From: Streptomyces antibioticus
Lineage (GTDB): Bacteria > Actinomycetota > Actinomycetes > Streptomycetales > Streptomycetaceae
Length of the DNA: 64,000 nt
Direction: 5' to 3'
NCBI RefSeq assembly: GCF_002019855.1
Contig: NZ_CM007717.1
Coordinates: 7,325,750-7,389,749 of the forward strand
Each line of letters begins with the position of its first letter. The first letter of the stretch is position 1. Made by a program: the position numbers and the translations under genes. Positions 1-8,383 of the stretch are shown here, piece after piece. The notes beneath the pieces are model-generated. The model saw only the letters and a program-made list of their open reading frames with translations, was not told where the DNA came from and did not search any database.

Positions 1-644
1 CCGAAGGGGCGCTCACCCGTCACGGCGTACGCCAGCAGACAGCCCAGCGCGAAGACGTCGGCGGCCGGACCGATCTCCCGCCCCCTGCCGAGGGCCTGCT
101 CCGGGGCGAGGAAGCCGGGCGAGCCGACCACCGCCCCGCTCGCGGTGAGCGCGGTGTCCTCCGGGGCACGGGCGATCCCGAAGTCGATCACCCGGGGGCC
201 GTCGACCGCGAGCAGCACGTTGCCGGGCTTGACGTCCCGGTGCACAAGCCCCGCCGCGTGCACCGCCGCCAGCGCCTCGGCGAGCCGGGCGCCCAGGAGA
301 CGGACCGAGGCGTACGGCAGCGGCCCGCACTCCTCCACCGCCTCCGACAGCGCGGGGCCCGGCACGAACGCGGTGGCGAGCCACGGCGACCGCGCGTCCG
401 GGTCCGCGTCGAGCAGCGGCACCACCCACGGGCTGACCACCCGGCCCGCCGCCGTCACCTCACGCCGGAACCGCGCCCGGAAGCCCGGGTCGCCGGCGTG
501 CGCCGCGCGGATCACCTTCACCGCGGCGAGCGCGCCCCCGGCCGAACGCCCCAGGTACACCACGCCCATGCCGCCCGCACCGAGCCGGCGCAGCAGCCGG
601 TACCCCCCGATCGCGGCCGGATCGGCACCGCGCAGCGACTCCAT
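1..644 (-). CDS. Serine/threonine protein kinase, C-terminus beyond window edge
   Basis: This is the N-terminal ~214 residues of a Hanks-type Ser/Thr kinase. The glycine loop reads RLGAGGMGVVY near the start. An HRDVKPGN catalytic loop and an IDFGIAR metal-binding motif follow, then an APEQ activation-loop end. The kinase phosphorylates proteins on Ser or Thr with ATP and is normally membrane-tethered in actinobacteria. The ATG at 644 lies 10 bp after the stop of the upstream kinase gene, so the two are almost certainly co-transcribed. It closely resembles the kinase domain of that neighbour, which suggests a tandem duplication. Whether it also carries an extracellular sensor cannot be seen, because the gene runs off the window. 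Confidence 0.9.
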   Translation of the reverse strand, partial: MESLRGADPAAIGGYRLLRRLGAGGMGVVYLGRSAGGALAAVKVIRAAHAGDPGFRARFRREVTAAGRVVSPWVVPLLDADPDARSPWLATAFVPGPALSEAVEECGPLPYASVRLLGARLAEALAAVHAAGLVHRDVKPGNVLLAVDGPRVIDFGIARAPEDTALTASGAVVGSPGFLAPEQALGRGREIGPAADVFALGCLLAYAVTGERPF

Positions 645-654
645 CGACACCCCC

Positions 655-2880
655 TCAGGCGGACACCTGGAACGGCGCCACGCCCTGGTACGCGAACCGG
701 CCGCCGACGACCTTCCACAGATGCACGCCGGTGCCGTCGATGACCAGGGTCCCGGTCTTCGCGTCGAACGCGAACTTCTTCGTGATCCCCTCGTAGCCGG
801 CCGAGCGCAGCGCCGTCGCCAGGCCGGGGCGGGCCGCCTTCCCGGCGCCCAGGGCGACCAGCCTGCCGGCGACCATGCGGGCCACGTCGTAGGTCTCGAC
901 GGCGTACGGCTCCGGCGGCGCGCCGTACCGCTCGCGGTGGGCGGCGCTGAACGCCTTGGCCCCCGGGGCGGCGGAGGCCGCGGCCGAATCCATGACCGTG
1001 GCCACGATCACCCACCCCTCGGCCGCGTCCCCGGCGGCCGACAGGAACCGGGCGTCCAGCACCCCCTCGGCCGCCGTCCGCGCGCCCCGGAAGCCACGCC
1101 CGGTCAGTTCCCGGGCCAGCAGGGCGGCCCGGTCGTGGTAGCCGGCGAAGACCACGGAGTCCGCGCCGCCCTCGGCGAAGGCGTCGAGGGCGGGCCCGAA
1201 GTCGGACCGCAGCGCGCTGACCACCTTCGGCACGGCGGGCAGCCGGCCCTTCTGCCGGATCCGGGTGAGGGTGCTGCTGATCTCCCAGGCGTAGGCGTCC
1301 GCCGCCCGGTCGTCGATGATCCCGACGCTCCGCGACCCGGCGGTGCCGCGCAGATACACGTCGAGATAGAACGGCAGCACCGTGTCCGTCACCCGCGCCT
1401 GGAGGAAGGACCGGCTGCCCGCCGCGCCGAGCGCGCTGCCGCCGGGCGCCACCGCGATCAGGGGCAGCGACGCCGCGTCGTAGGTGGCCAGCGAGGCGAG
1501 GGTGGTGGCGTCCGTGGTGGCGCCGATCACCGCGAGCACGGAACGGTCGGCGACCAGCTCCGCGGCCGCCGCGCGGGACCGGCCGGGGTCCCCGCCGTCG
1601 TCCACGGTCCGCACGGCGAGGGTGAACGGCCGCCGCGCGTCGGCGTTGAACTCCGCGACGGCGAGCCGCAGTCCACGCTCCTGGGCCCGGCCGACGGTCC
1701 GTTGGTCACCGCTCAGATCGGCGTGCAGCCCGATGGTGCGGACGGGTTTCCCGGATGCGGAGGCGCCGCCCGTACCGCCGTCGCCGTCGGAGAGGGCCGC
1801 CCACAGGGCCGCACCGCCGCCGACCGCCACGGCCGCGGCGCCGACGCCCAGCAACAGGAACCGGCGCCTGAGTGGCCCACCTGCCTTGCCCTCGGCGTCG
1901 ACCTCGGTGTCGTCGACGCCGGGCAGCGCGAGGGAGGCGGCCGAACGCTCGGCGATCAGCCGGACCAGGGGCTCGGGCAACCACCCGTCGTCGGTCGCAC
2001 GCTCCTCCGGTACGGCGGTCCCGTCGGCGTCCGCCCGCCATGCCACCCGGGGATCGGGCATCGGCGTGCCGGTGGTCGGCCGGCCGAGGAGGTCGGCGAG
2101 GTCGTCGGCCGTGGGCCGCCGAGCCGGTTCCTTCGCCAGGCACCGCCCCACCACCTCGGCCAGCTCCGCCGGGAGCCCCTCCAGATCCGGCGCGTCGTGC
2201 GCCGTGCGGTACAGCAGCCCGTCCGCCGCGCCGGTGCCGAACGGAGGCCGCCCGGTGGCCGCGTGCGCCAGCACACAGCCCAGCGAGAAGACGTCACCGG
2301 CCGGAACCGGCTCCACCCCGCCCCCGGCCTGTTCCGGAGGCAGATAGCCGGGCGTGCCGACGACGACCCCGGTCGAGGTGAGCGAGGTGTCCTCCGGGCC
2401 CCGGGCCACGCCGAAGTCGATCAGCCGGGGCCCGTCCGGGGCGAGCAGGACGTTGCCCGGCTTGACGTCCCGGTGCACCAGACCGGCCGCGTGCAGCTCC
2501 CGCAGGGCCTCCGCGAGCCGGGCGCCCAGGACGCGCAGACTCCGTACCGGAAGCGGGCCGTGCGCGGCGATCGCCTCGGCGAGCGAGGGGCCCGGCACGA
2601 ACACGGTGGCCAGCCAGGGCTGTACGGCCCCCGGGCCCGCGTCCACGAGGCCGGCCACCCAGGGGCTGTCCGTCCGGCGGGCGGCGTCCGCCTCGCGCCG
2701 GAACCGCTCCCGGAACGCCCCGTCCTCGGCGTACTCGGCCTGGATCACCTTGAGCGCGACCAGCGTCCCGCCGGGCGAGCGTGCCAGGTACACCACGCCC
2801 ATGCCGCCGGCGCCGAGGCGCCCGAGCAGCCGGTGGCCCGCGATCCGGGCGGGGTCGGTGGCGAGCAGCGGCTCCGTCAC
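655..2880 (-). CDS. Ser/Thr kinase fused to an extracellular ABC-type substrate-binding sensor domain
   Basis: A 741-aa membrane receptor kinase. Residues ~15-275 form a Hanks kinase with RLGAGGMGVVY, the VALKVI lysine, HRDVKPGN and IDFGVAR. A short acidic linker leads to one membrane span at ~350-372 (LLLGVGAAAVAVGGGAALWAA). The ~365 residues outside resemble a type I periplasmic binding protein of the branched-chain amino-acid/ANF-receptor type; it opens GLHADLSGDQ and contains IGIIDD-like strands. The likely role is to bind a small ligand outside and phosphorylate proteins inside; the ligand is unknown. The GTG start overlaps the stop of the upstream lipoprotein gene in a GTGA, arguing for translational coupling. 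Similar bifunctional kinase/substrate-binding proteins are known in Streptomyces. Confidence 0.9.
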   Translation of the reverse strand: MTEPLLATDPARIAGHRLLGRLGAGGMGVVYLARSPGGTLVALKVIQAEYAEDGAFRERFRREADAARRTDSPWVAGLVDAGPGAVQPWLATVFVPGPSLAEAIAAHGPLPVRSLRVLGARLAEALRELHAAGLVHRDVKPGNVLLAPDGPRLIDFGVARGPEDTSLTSTGVVVGTPGYLPPEQAGGGVEPVPAGDVFSLGCVLAHAATGRPPFGTGAADGLLYRTAHDAPDLEGLPAELAEVVGRCLAKEPARRPTADDLADLLGRPTTGTPMPDPRVAWRADADGTAVPEERATDDGWLPEPLVRLIAERSAASLALPGVDDTEVDAEGKAGGPLRRRFLLLGVGAAAVAVGGGAALWAALSDGDGGTGGASASGKPVRTIGLHADLSGDQRTVGRAQERGLRLAVAEFNADARRPFTLAVRTVDDGGDPGRSRAAAAELVADRSVLAVIGATTDATTLASLATYDAASLPLIAVAPGGSALGAAGSRSFLQARVTDTVLPFYLDVYLRGTAGSRSVGIIDDRAADAYAWEISSTLTRIRQKGRLPAVPKVVSALRSDFGPALDAFAEGGADSVVFAGYHDRAALLARELTGRGFRGARTAAEGVLDARFLSAAGDAAEGWVIVATVMDSAAASAAPGAKAFSAAHRERYGAPPEPYAVETYDVARMVAGRLVALGAGKAARPGLATALRSAGYEGITKKFAFDAKTGTLVIDGTGVHLWKVVGGRFAYQGVAPFQVSA

Positions 2881-3698
2881 TTGGCCTCCAGCCGCTGCCG
2901 GACGCGTTCCAGCATCCGGGCGAGGGCGTTGCCGCCCAGTTGGTCCAGTTCGGCCTGGGGGTGATTCTTCGAGCCGGTCACGGAGACGGCCACGACGACC
3001 GTGCCCAGCCGGGCGAGCATCCACCGGTACGGCTGGGCCGCGCCGCCGCGCTCGGCGTACAGGCCGACCTCCAGGACCGAGTCGTCGGCGTAGTTCTGCT
3101 CACGGGCGCCGAAGGGCGTGCCGGTCGAGGTCAGACCGCTGATCAGCTCGCCGTCCCGGGGCCGCTGCTCCGGACAGCGCAGCACCTCCTCCAGGGTGGT
3201 GACGAGCTGTCCGTCGGCGCTCGTCACCGAGGCGTGCACGGTGGCCACGGCCGTCACCGTGACGGAGCCCGCGCCCCCGGCGTCCCGCCGCACGCTGTAC
3301 CGCGACAGCCCGGCCAGCACCCCGGCGGGAAGCCGCTCGCGCTGCCACCGGCAGTCGCCGTCCAGGACGGCCCAGGTACCCGGCGTGCTCTCGGCCGGGT
3401 TCCGGGCGGTGAAGCCGCGCCCCCAGTCGGCCGGTGTGAACACCACGGCGTCGACGAGACTCCGCCCGCCGGAGGCGGTGGCGGGCACGAGCGAGGGGTC
3501 GGGTGCGAAGACGGGGGAGGGAGTCGTGGAGACGGGGGAGGGAGCACCGGCGGCGGACGGCGGACGCCCGGACCCGGACGCCGTACGGTCACCCGCCTCG
3601 TCCCCGTCACCTCCCGGAGCCGAACACCCGCCCACCAGCACACCCGTCACCAGAAGCGGCACCCAACTCCTGTGCCGTCGGCGGGTCTTGTCTCCCAC
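2877..3698 (-). CDS. Putative secreted lipoprotein, first gene of the kinase operon
   Basis: A 273-aa hypothetical protein. The GTG start follows a GAGGGG ribosome-binding site by about 6 nt. A basic N-terminus and hydrophobic stretch end at VLVGGC, a plausible lipobox, followed by a low-complexity Ser/Pro/Gly linker (~28-65). The remaining ~200 residues look like a globular extracellular domain with no family I recognise. Its stop codon overlaps the GTG of the receptor kinase by 4 bp. That position suggests it works with the kinase sensor outside the membrane, for example as ligand presenter or accessory subunit. This is inference from context only. Confidence 0.75.
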   Translation of the reverse strand: MGDKTRRRHRSWVPLLVTGVLVGGCSAPGGDGDEAGDRTASGSGRPPSAAGAPSPVSTTPSPVFAPDPSLVPATASGGRSLVDAVVFTPADWGRGFTARNPAESTPGTWAVLDGDCRWQRERLPAGVLAGLSRYSVRRDAGGAGSVTVTAVATVHASVTSADGQLVTTLEEVLRCPEQRPRDGELISGLTSTGTPFGAREQNYADDSVLEVGLYAERGGAAQPYRWMLARLGTVVVAVSVTGSKNHPQAELDQLGGNALARMLERVRQRLEAK

Positions 3699-3777
3699 TC
3701 GGTCCCCTCGTCCCCCGTGCCCGTCCCCGACTCCCCGAACGTAGACGGCCGATGGGAGGACGGGCCTCAGTAGAAAC

Positions 3778-3793
3778 ACGTATCCGGATACGT
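3778..3793. promoter_or_regulatory. Perfect 16-bp palindrome between divergent operons, candidate operator
   Basis: ACGTATCCGGATACGT is a perfect inverted repeat. It lies 80 bp upstream of the lipoprotein-kinase operon on the minus strand and 171 bp upstream of the sugar dehydrogenase gene on the plus strand. Its shape suits a TetR-type or similar dimeric repressor. No regulator gene lies next to it, so the cognate protein is unknown. Confidence 0.5.
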
Positions 3794-3964
3794 ATTCCGT
3801 CCGGTGCGCGGTTGCGCCCGTCAGCAGGATGGGTGATCCCGGGTGGCCGGGGGCGGGGCCGGTGTCAATACTCCTTGATGTCGGCCCTCTCCGACGCGCC
3901 GCCGTACTCCGCACCCCTCCCGGAACGCGGCCGGCTGTCCCCCCACGACAGAAAAGGCCCCCGC

Positions 3965-5107
3965 ATGTCTCGATCGGCGCGCTCGGCGCTGCACCGGATC
4001 CGTCCGGTCACCGCCCTGGCCACGGCCGCCACCGCCCTCCTCGGCGCCTGCCTCCTCCAGCCCGCGACGGCCGTGGCCGACACGGCCGACACCGCCGCCC
4101 CCGCGGAGTCCGCCGCCGTCGGCGCCCCCACGGGTGTCTCCGTGCTGTCCGGACAGTGGACGCGGCCGTGGGCCATCACCTTCCTGCCCGACGGCAAGCA
4201 GGCGCTGGTCACCGAGCGGCGCAGCTCCACCGTCTGGCTCCAGGGCAGGGACGGCACCAAGAAGAAGGTCGGCACGGTGCCGAACACCGTCTACCCCTCG
4301 CCGGCCCGCCGGGTGGGCAGCGGCGGACTGATGGGTGTCGCCCCGTCACCGACCTGGAACGGCACCACCGACCAGGACGTCTTCTTCGTGCACACCGCCG
4401 CCAGTGACATCCGGGTCGTGCGGATGCGCTTCGACGGCACCTCGCTGAGCGGCTACACCGTCGTCCTCGGCGGCATCACCCGCGGCGGCGACCACAACGG
4501 CGGCAAGATCGCCTTCGGCCCGGACGGCTATCTCTACGTCGCCGTCGGCGACGCCCTCAAGCGCAACCTCGCCCAGGACAAGAACTCCCTCAACGGGAAG
4601 ATCCTGCGGATCACCAAGTCCGGTGCCGCGGCCCCCGGGAACCCGTTCGGCACCCGGGTCTACAGCTTCGGCCACCGCAACCCGCAGGGCTTCGCCTGGG
4701 ACTCCCGCGGCCGGCTCTGGGCGAGCGAGATCGGCGAGTCCACCTGGGACGAGCTGAACCTGATCACCCCCGGCGCCAACTACGGCTGGCCCACCTGCGA
4801 GGGCTCCTGCGGCAAGGCCGGACTGACCGACCCCAAGAAGGTCTGGCACCCGGACGAGGGCGGCGTACCGGCGCAGATCGCCATCGCGAACGACGTCGTC
4901 TACGTCTCGACCCTGCTCGGCCAGCGGCTCTGGGCCCTGCCCATCGACAGCACCGGCAAGGGCGTGAAGACCGGGACGTCGTACTACAAGAACAGCTACG
5001 GGCGGCTGCGGGCGATCGCCAAGGTGCCCGGCGCCGACGAGCTGTGGCTCGGCACGACCGACGGCGGCGACGACAAGGACCGCATCCTCAAGATCACCGT
5101 GAAGTGA
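3965..5107 (+). CDS. PQQ-dependent soluble aldose sugar dehydrogenase
   Basis: A 380-aa exported protein of the sGDH/Asd/sorbosone dehydrogenase six-bladed propeller family, which oxidises sugars using pyrroloquinoline quinone. Visible hallmarks are the entry motif WAITFLPDG, the catalytic-histidine region GGDHNGG, and GHRNPQG carrying the conserved arginine. The N-terminus is a signal peptide. LLGAC could be a lipobox, giving a lipoprotein; otherwise signal peptidase cleaves near AVADT. ATG 3965 is chosen because it begins the signal sequence. A 77-bp gap separates it from pqqA on the same strand, so enzyme and cofactor genes are plausibly co-regulated. Substrate specificity cannot be read from sequence. 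Confidence 0.9.
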   Translation: MSRSARSALHRIRPVTALATAATALLGACLLQPATAVADTADTAAPAESAAVGAPTGVSVLSGQWTRPWAITFLPDGKQALVTERRSSTVWLQGRDGTKKKVGTVPNTVYPSPARRVGSGGLMGVAPSPTWNGTTDQDVFFVHTAASDIRVVRMRFDGTSLSGYTVVLGGITRGGDHNGGKIAFGPDGYLYVAVGDALKRNLAQDKNSLNGKILRITKSGAAAPGNPFGTRVYSFGHRNPQGFAWDSRGRLWASEIGESTWDELNLITPGANYGWPTCEGSCGKAGLTDPKKVWHPDEGGVPAQIAIANDVVYVSTLLGQRLWALPIDSTGKGVKTGTSYYKNSYGRLRAIAKVPGADELWLGTTDGGDDKDRILKITVK

Positions 5108-5184
5108 CCGGCCCCCGACTCCCCTCCGTCCCGTATCCGTACGCAGGGGTGAACCCCACCAGCCTCACAGGAAGGCACACCACC

Positions 5185-5328
5185 ATGAACGAGACCACCG
5201 AGCGGACCCGGCAGACGGCCGCCGCACCCACCGCGGAACACACCGACCACGGCGCCTGGCAGACGCCCGGCTACACCGTCGTCGACACCGCGCTGGAGGT
5301 CACCGCCTACTCCCTCGCCGCCCGCTGA
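5185..5328 (+). CDS. pqqA: PqqA, ribosomal precursor peptide of PQQ
   Basis: A 47-aa peptide with the substrate motif Glu-Val-Thr-Ala-Tyr at residues 38-42. Glu38 and Tyr42 are the residues that PqqE crosslinks and that end up as the PQQ skeleton. The core sits in a WQTPGY...ALEVTAY context typical of PqqA. The N-terminal ~22 residues are a Thr/Ala-rich extension, making it about twice the length of the shortest PqqA peptides. AGGAAGG lies 8 nt before the ATG. It heads the pqqABCDE operon, 10 bp before pqqB. Confidence 0.93.
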   Translation: MNETTERTRQTAAAPTAEHTDHGAWQTPGYTVVDTALEVTAYSLAAR

Positions 5329-5338
5329 GCACGCCGCC

Positions 5339-6256
5339 ATGCTGCTGCGTGTGCTCGGCACCGCGGCCGGCGGCGGCGTCCCGCAGTGGAACTGCGCGTG
5401 CCCCGGGTGCTCCGGGGCACGCGCGCATCCCGAGCGGCGCCGCCGGCACGCCTCCCTCGCGGTCCGTACGGACGACGGCCGCTGGTACCTCGTCAACGCG
5501 ACCCCCGACCTCGGCGACCAGATCGAGGCCCACCCCTGCCTCCACCCCGGCCCCGGACCCCGGCAGACCCCGATCGCCGGGATCGTCCTGACCGACGCCG
5601 AACTCGACCACACCCTGGGCATCGCCCGGCTGCGCGAGGCCGACGCCCTGGAGATCCACGCCACCGCCCCGGTCCGCGGCGCCCTCGACGAACGGCTCCG
5701 CCTCGGCGCCGTCCTCGGCCCCTACACCACCCTGACCTGGCGCGATCTGCCCTGCCACGGCGCGCGGTCCCTCACCGGCGACACTTCCGGCCGGCCCGAC
5801 CGCGGCCTGCGGATCAGCGCCGTACCCGTCTCCACCAAACGCCCCAGCTACGCCGCCGACGCCCCCGAGGACGACGCCTGGGTCGTCGCCCTGCGCCTCT
5901 ACGACCCGGCCACCGGCGGCACCGCGCTCTACGCCCCCGCCGTGGCCGCCTGGTCCGACACCCTGCACCGGGTCGCCGCCGAGGCCGACTGCGTCATCGT
6001 CGACGGCACCTTCTGGGACGACGAGGAACCCCGCCGCACCGGCATCTCCTCCCGCACCGCCACCGGCATGGGCCATCTGCCGATCGACGGCCCCGGCGGC
6101 ACCGCCGGCATCCTCGCCGGACTGTCCGCGCGCCGCCGCCTCTACACGCACCTCAACAACACCAACCCCCTCGTCGACCCCGCGGCGGAGCAGCACAAGC
6201 GGCTCGCCCGGCTGGGCATCGAGGTGGCCGACGACGAGATGGTGATCGAGCTGTGA
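5339..6256 (+). CDS. pqqB: PqqB, metallo-beta-lactamase-fold PQQ biosynthesis protein
   Basis: A 305-aa member of the PqqB family, which acts after peptide crosslinking and is thought to hydroxylate the tyrosine-derived part during PQQ maturation. The N-terminus LRVLGTAAGGGVPQWNC and the paired cysteines CACPGC (a structural zinc site) are diagnostic. The metallo-hydrolase motif is altered to TDAELDH, as is usual in PqqB rather than in true beta-lactamases. Length is normal. The stop overlaps the GTG of pqqC by 4 bp. Confidence 0.95.
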   Translation: MLLRVLGTAAGGGVPQWNCACPGCSGARAHPERRRRHASLAVRTDDGRWYLVNATPDLGDQIEAHPCLHPGPGPRQTPIAGIVLTDAELDHTLGIARLREADALEIHATAPVRGALDERLRLGAVLGPYTTLTWRDLPCHGARSLTGDTSGRPDRGLRISAVPVSTKRPSYAADAPEDDAWVVALRLYDPATGGTALYAPAVAAWSDTLHRVAAEADCVIVDGTFWDDEEPRRTGISSRTATGMGHLPIDGPGGTAGILAGLSARRRLYTHLNNTNPLVDPAAEQHKRLARLGIEVADDEMVIEL

Positions 6257-6990
6257 CCACGGCACTCGCCCCGCAGACCGCCCCCTGGACCCCGGCCGAG
6301 TTCGAGGACCGCCTGCGCACGGTGGCCCAGGAGCGCTACCACGACCGCCACCCCTTCAACGTCCGGATGCACGAGGGCGACCTCTCCCGGGACGAGGTCC
6401 GCTCCTGGATCGCCAACCGCTTCCACTACCAGCGCCATATCCCCGTCAAGGACGCCCTGATCACCGCGAAGCTCGACTCCTCGCGGCTGCGGCGCATGTG
6501 GCTGCGCCGGATCGAGGACCACGACGGGCGCGGCGAGGGCGAGGGCGGCATCGAACGCTGGCTGCGGCTCGGCGAGGCGGCGGGCCTGGACCGCGAGGAC
6601 CTGTTGTCGGGCGACGCCGTCCTGCCGGGCGTCCGGCTCGCGGTCGAGGGATACGTCAACTTCTGCCGGCTGCGCCCGCCGCTGGAGGCCGTCGCCGCCT
6701 CGCTCACCGAACTGACCGCGCCCGGCCTGATGCGGCGGCGCATCGACGCCTTCGAACTCCACTACCGCTGGATCGAGCCGGACGGCCTCGCCTACTTCCG
6801 CACCCGGGTCGACCAGGGGCGGCGCGACAGCGCGGAGGCGCTCGCGCTGGTCCTCGAATGGGCCGTCACCCGGGAGCAACAGGAACGCGCGATCGCCGCG
6901 CTCACCTTCAAGTGCGACGTCCTGTGGGCCCTGCTGGACGCGGTGCAGTACGACGCGGTGCGCTACGACGCCGTACGGGGCCGGGGATGA
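6253..6990 (+). CDS. pqqC: PqqC, pyrroloquinoline-quinone synthase
   Basis: A 245-aa cofactorless oxidase of the TENA/PqqC fold. It closes the ring and carries out the eight-electron oxidation of AHQQ to PQQ with oxygen. Conserved stretches seen are RYHDRHPFN, the NRFHYQRHIP active-site helix, and RRIEDHDG. Length matches the family. The GTG start overlaps pqqB, and its TGA overlaps the ATG of pqqD in an ATGA. An unusual C-terminal repeat of Tyr-Asp-Ala-Val (YDAVRYDAV) may be a local duplication. Confidence 0.95.
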   Translation: MTTALAPQTAPWTPAEFEDRLRTVAQERYHDRHPFNVRMHEGDLSRDEVRSWIANRFHYQRHIPVKDALITAKLDSSRLRRMWLRRIEDHDGRGEGEGGIERWLRLGEAAGLDREDLLSGDAVLPGVRLAVEGYVNFCRLRPPLEAVAASLTELTAPGLMRRRIDAFELHYRWIEPDGLAYFRTRVDQGRRDSAEALALVLEWAVTREQQERAIAALTFKCDVLWALLDAVQYDAVRYDAVRGRG

Positions 6991-7262
6991 CCGCCGCGGC
7001 GGCCGGCCGCGCCTGGCGCCCCGCCCTCGCCCCCGCCCTGATGCTGCGTCACGACCCGGTGCGCGGCGCCGATCTGCTGGTCCTGCCCGAACGGGTCGTC
7101 GTCCTCACGGGCCACGCCGGTCAGGTCGTCGGCCTGTGCGACGGCACCCGCACCGTGGACGGCATCGTCGGCACGCTGGCCGCACGCCACCCCGGCGCCC
7201 CGGTCGCCACGGAGGTCCCGGCCTTTCTGGACGGGATGCGGCAGAAGGGCTGGCTGAGATGA
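6987..7262 (+). CDS. pqqD: PqqD, RiPP recognition peptide chaperone
   Basis: A 91-aa PqqD-family winged helix-turn-helix (RiPP recognition element). It binds PqqA and delivers it to the radical SAM enzyme PqqE. The family pattern R-P-L-x(n)-LM-R-D and the C-terminal FLDGMRQKGWL are present. It overlaps pqqC upstream and the ATG of pqqE downstream by 4 bp each, consistent with tight coupling of chaperone and enzyme synthesis. Confidence 0.94.
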   Translation: MTAAAAGRAWRPALAPALMLRHDPVRGADLLVLPERVVVLTGHAGQVVGLCDGTRTVDGIVGTLAARHPGAPVATEVPAFLDGMRQKGWLR

Positions 7263-8383
7263 CCGTCCCGCACCCCGCCCCCGGCGAGGCGCCGCCCCGC
7301 CCCTGGGCCCTGCTCGCCGAACTCACCCACGCCTGCCCGCTCCACTGCCCCTACTGCTCGAATCCCCTAGAACTGGCCCGCCGCTCATCCGAGTTGACGG
7401 CGGCCGAGTGGGCGGACGTGCTACGGCAGGCGGCCGCGCTCGGAGTCGTCCACACTCACCTCTCCGGCGGCGAACCGTTGCTCAGGGCGGACCTGGAGCA
7501 GATCGTCGCCGCCGCCGAGTCCGCCGGCGTCTACACCCAGCTCGTGACCAGCGGCACCGGACTGGACGAGGCCCGCCTCGACGCGCTCCGGGCGGCCGGG
7601 CTGCGCAGCGTCCAGCTCTCCGTGCAGCACGCCGAGGCCACCGCCAACGACCGGATCGCCGGCCGCGTCTCCTCCTTCGCGGCCAAGGAGCGGGCGGCGG
7701 CCCTGGTCCGCGCGGCCGGGCTCCCGCTCGGCCTCAACGTGGTGCTGCACCGCGACAACCTCGACGCGATCGGCGCGCTCGTCGACCTGGGCGTCTCCTG
7801 GGGCGTGGACCGCATCGAGCTGGCCAACACCCAGTTCTACGGCTGGGGCCTGCTCAACCGGGCCGCGCTGCTGCCGACCCGCGAGCAGTTGGCCCGCGCA
7901 CGGGAGACCGTAGAGCGGTGCCGCGAGCGGCTGGCGGGCGAGGTCGAACTCGTGTGGGTCGTGCCCGACTACTTCGACGGCGTCGCCAAGCCCTGCATGG
8001 GCGGCTGGGGAGCCGTCTCCCTCACGGTCACGCCGGACGGCACGGCCCTGCCTTGCCCGGCCGCCGCATCCCTCCCGAACCTCGACCCGCCCAACGTCCG
8101 CGACCGCCCGCTCGACTGGATCTGGGACCACTCCCCGGCGTTCGCCCGCTACCGCGGCACGGACTGGATGACCGGCCCCTGTTCCACCTGCCCCCGCCGC
8201 GAGGAGGACCATGGCGGCTGCCGCTGCCAGTCCTACGCCTTGACCGGCGACCCCACCCGCACGGACCCGGCCTGCGCCCTCTCCCCGGACCACCACATCA
8301 TCCACACCCTGACCACCCCGACCGCGCCCCCACCCCGGTACGTCCCCCGCCGCCCGGGAGCGGCACCACGACCGGTGCCCTGA
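7259..8383 (+). CDS. pqqE: PqqE, radical SAM/SPASM peptide cyclase
   Basis: A 374-aa enzyme that forms the Glu-Tyr carbon-carbon bond in PqqA, using SAM and [4Fe-4S] clusters. The radical SAM motif CPLHCPYC gives cysteines 26, 30 and 33, followed by the LSGGEPLL motif. The C-terminal SPASM region supplies the auxiliary-cluster cysteines (KPCMGGWG, ALPCPAA, GPCSTC, GGCRCQ). Conserved TQFYGWGLLNR is seen mid-protein. The last ~45 residues form a Pro-rich tail whose DNA is repeated in decayed form downstream. It is the last gene of the operon; no pqqF protease is nearby. Confidence 0.95.
   Translation: MTVPHPAPGEAPPRPWALLAELTHACPLHCPYCSNPLELARRSSELTAAEWADVLRQAAALGVVHTHLSGGEPLLRADLEQIVAAAESAGVYTQLVTSGTGLDEARLDALRAAGLRSVQLSVQHAEATANDRIAGRVSSFAAKERAAALVRAAGLPLGLNVVLHRDNLDAIGALVDLGVSWGVDRIELANTQFYGWGLLNRAALLPTREQLARARETVERCRERLAGEVELVWVVPDYFDGVAKPCMGGWGAVSLTVTPDGTALPCPAAASLPNLDPPNVRDRPLDWIWDHSPAFARYRGTDWMTGPCSTCPRREEDHGGCRCQSYALTGDPTRTDPACALSPDHHIIHTLTTPTAPPPRYVPRRPGAAPRPVP

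Noticed and set aside
145..2964. Very long plus-strand open frame of ~939 codons opposite the kinase genes
   Set aside because: It is antisense to two clear kinase genes; high GC keeps the opposite strand open. Its translation is Arg/Gly/Pro-rich with no recognisable domain.
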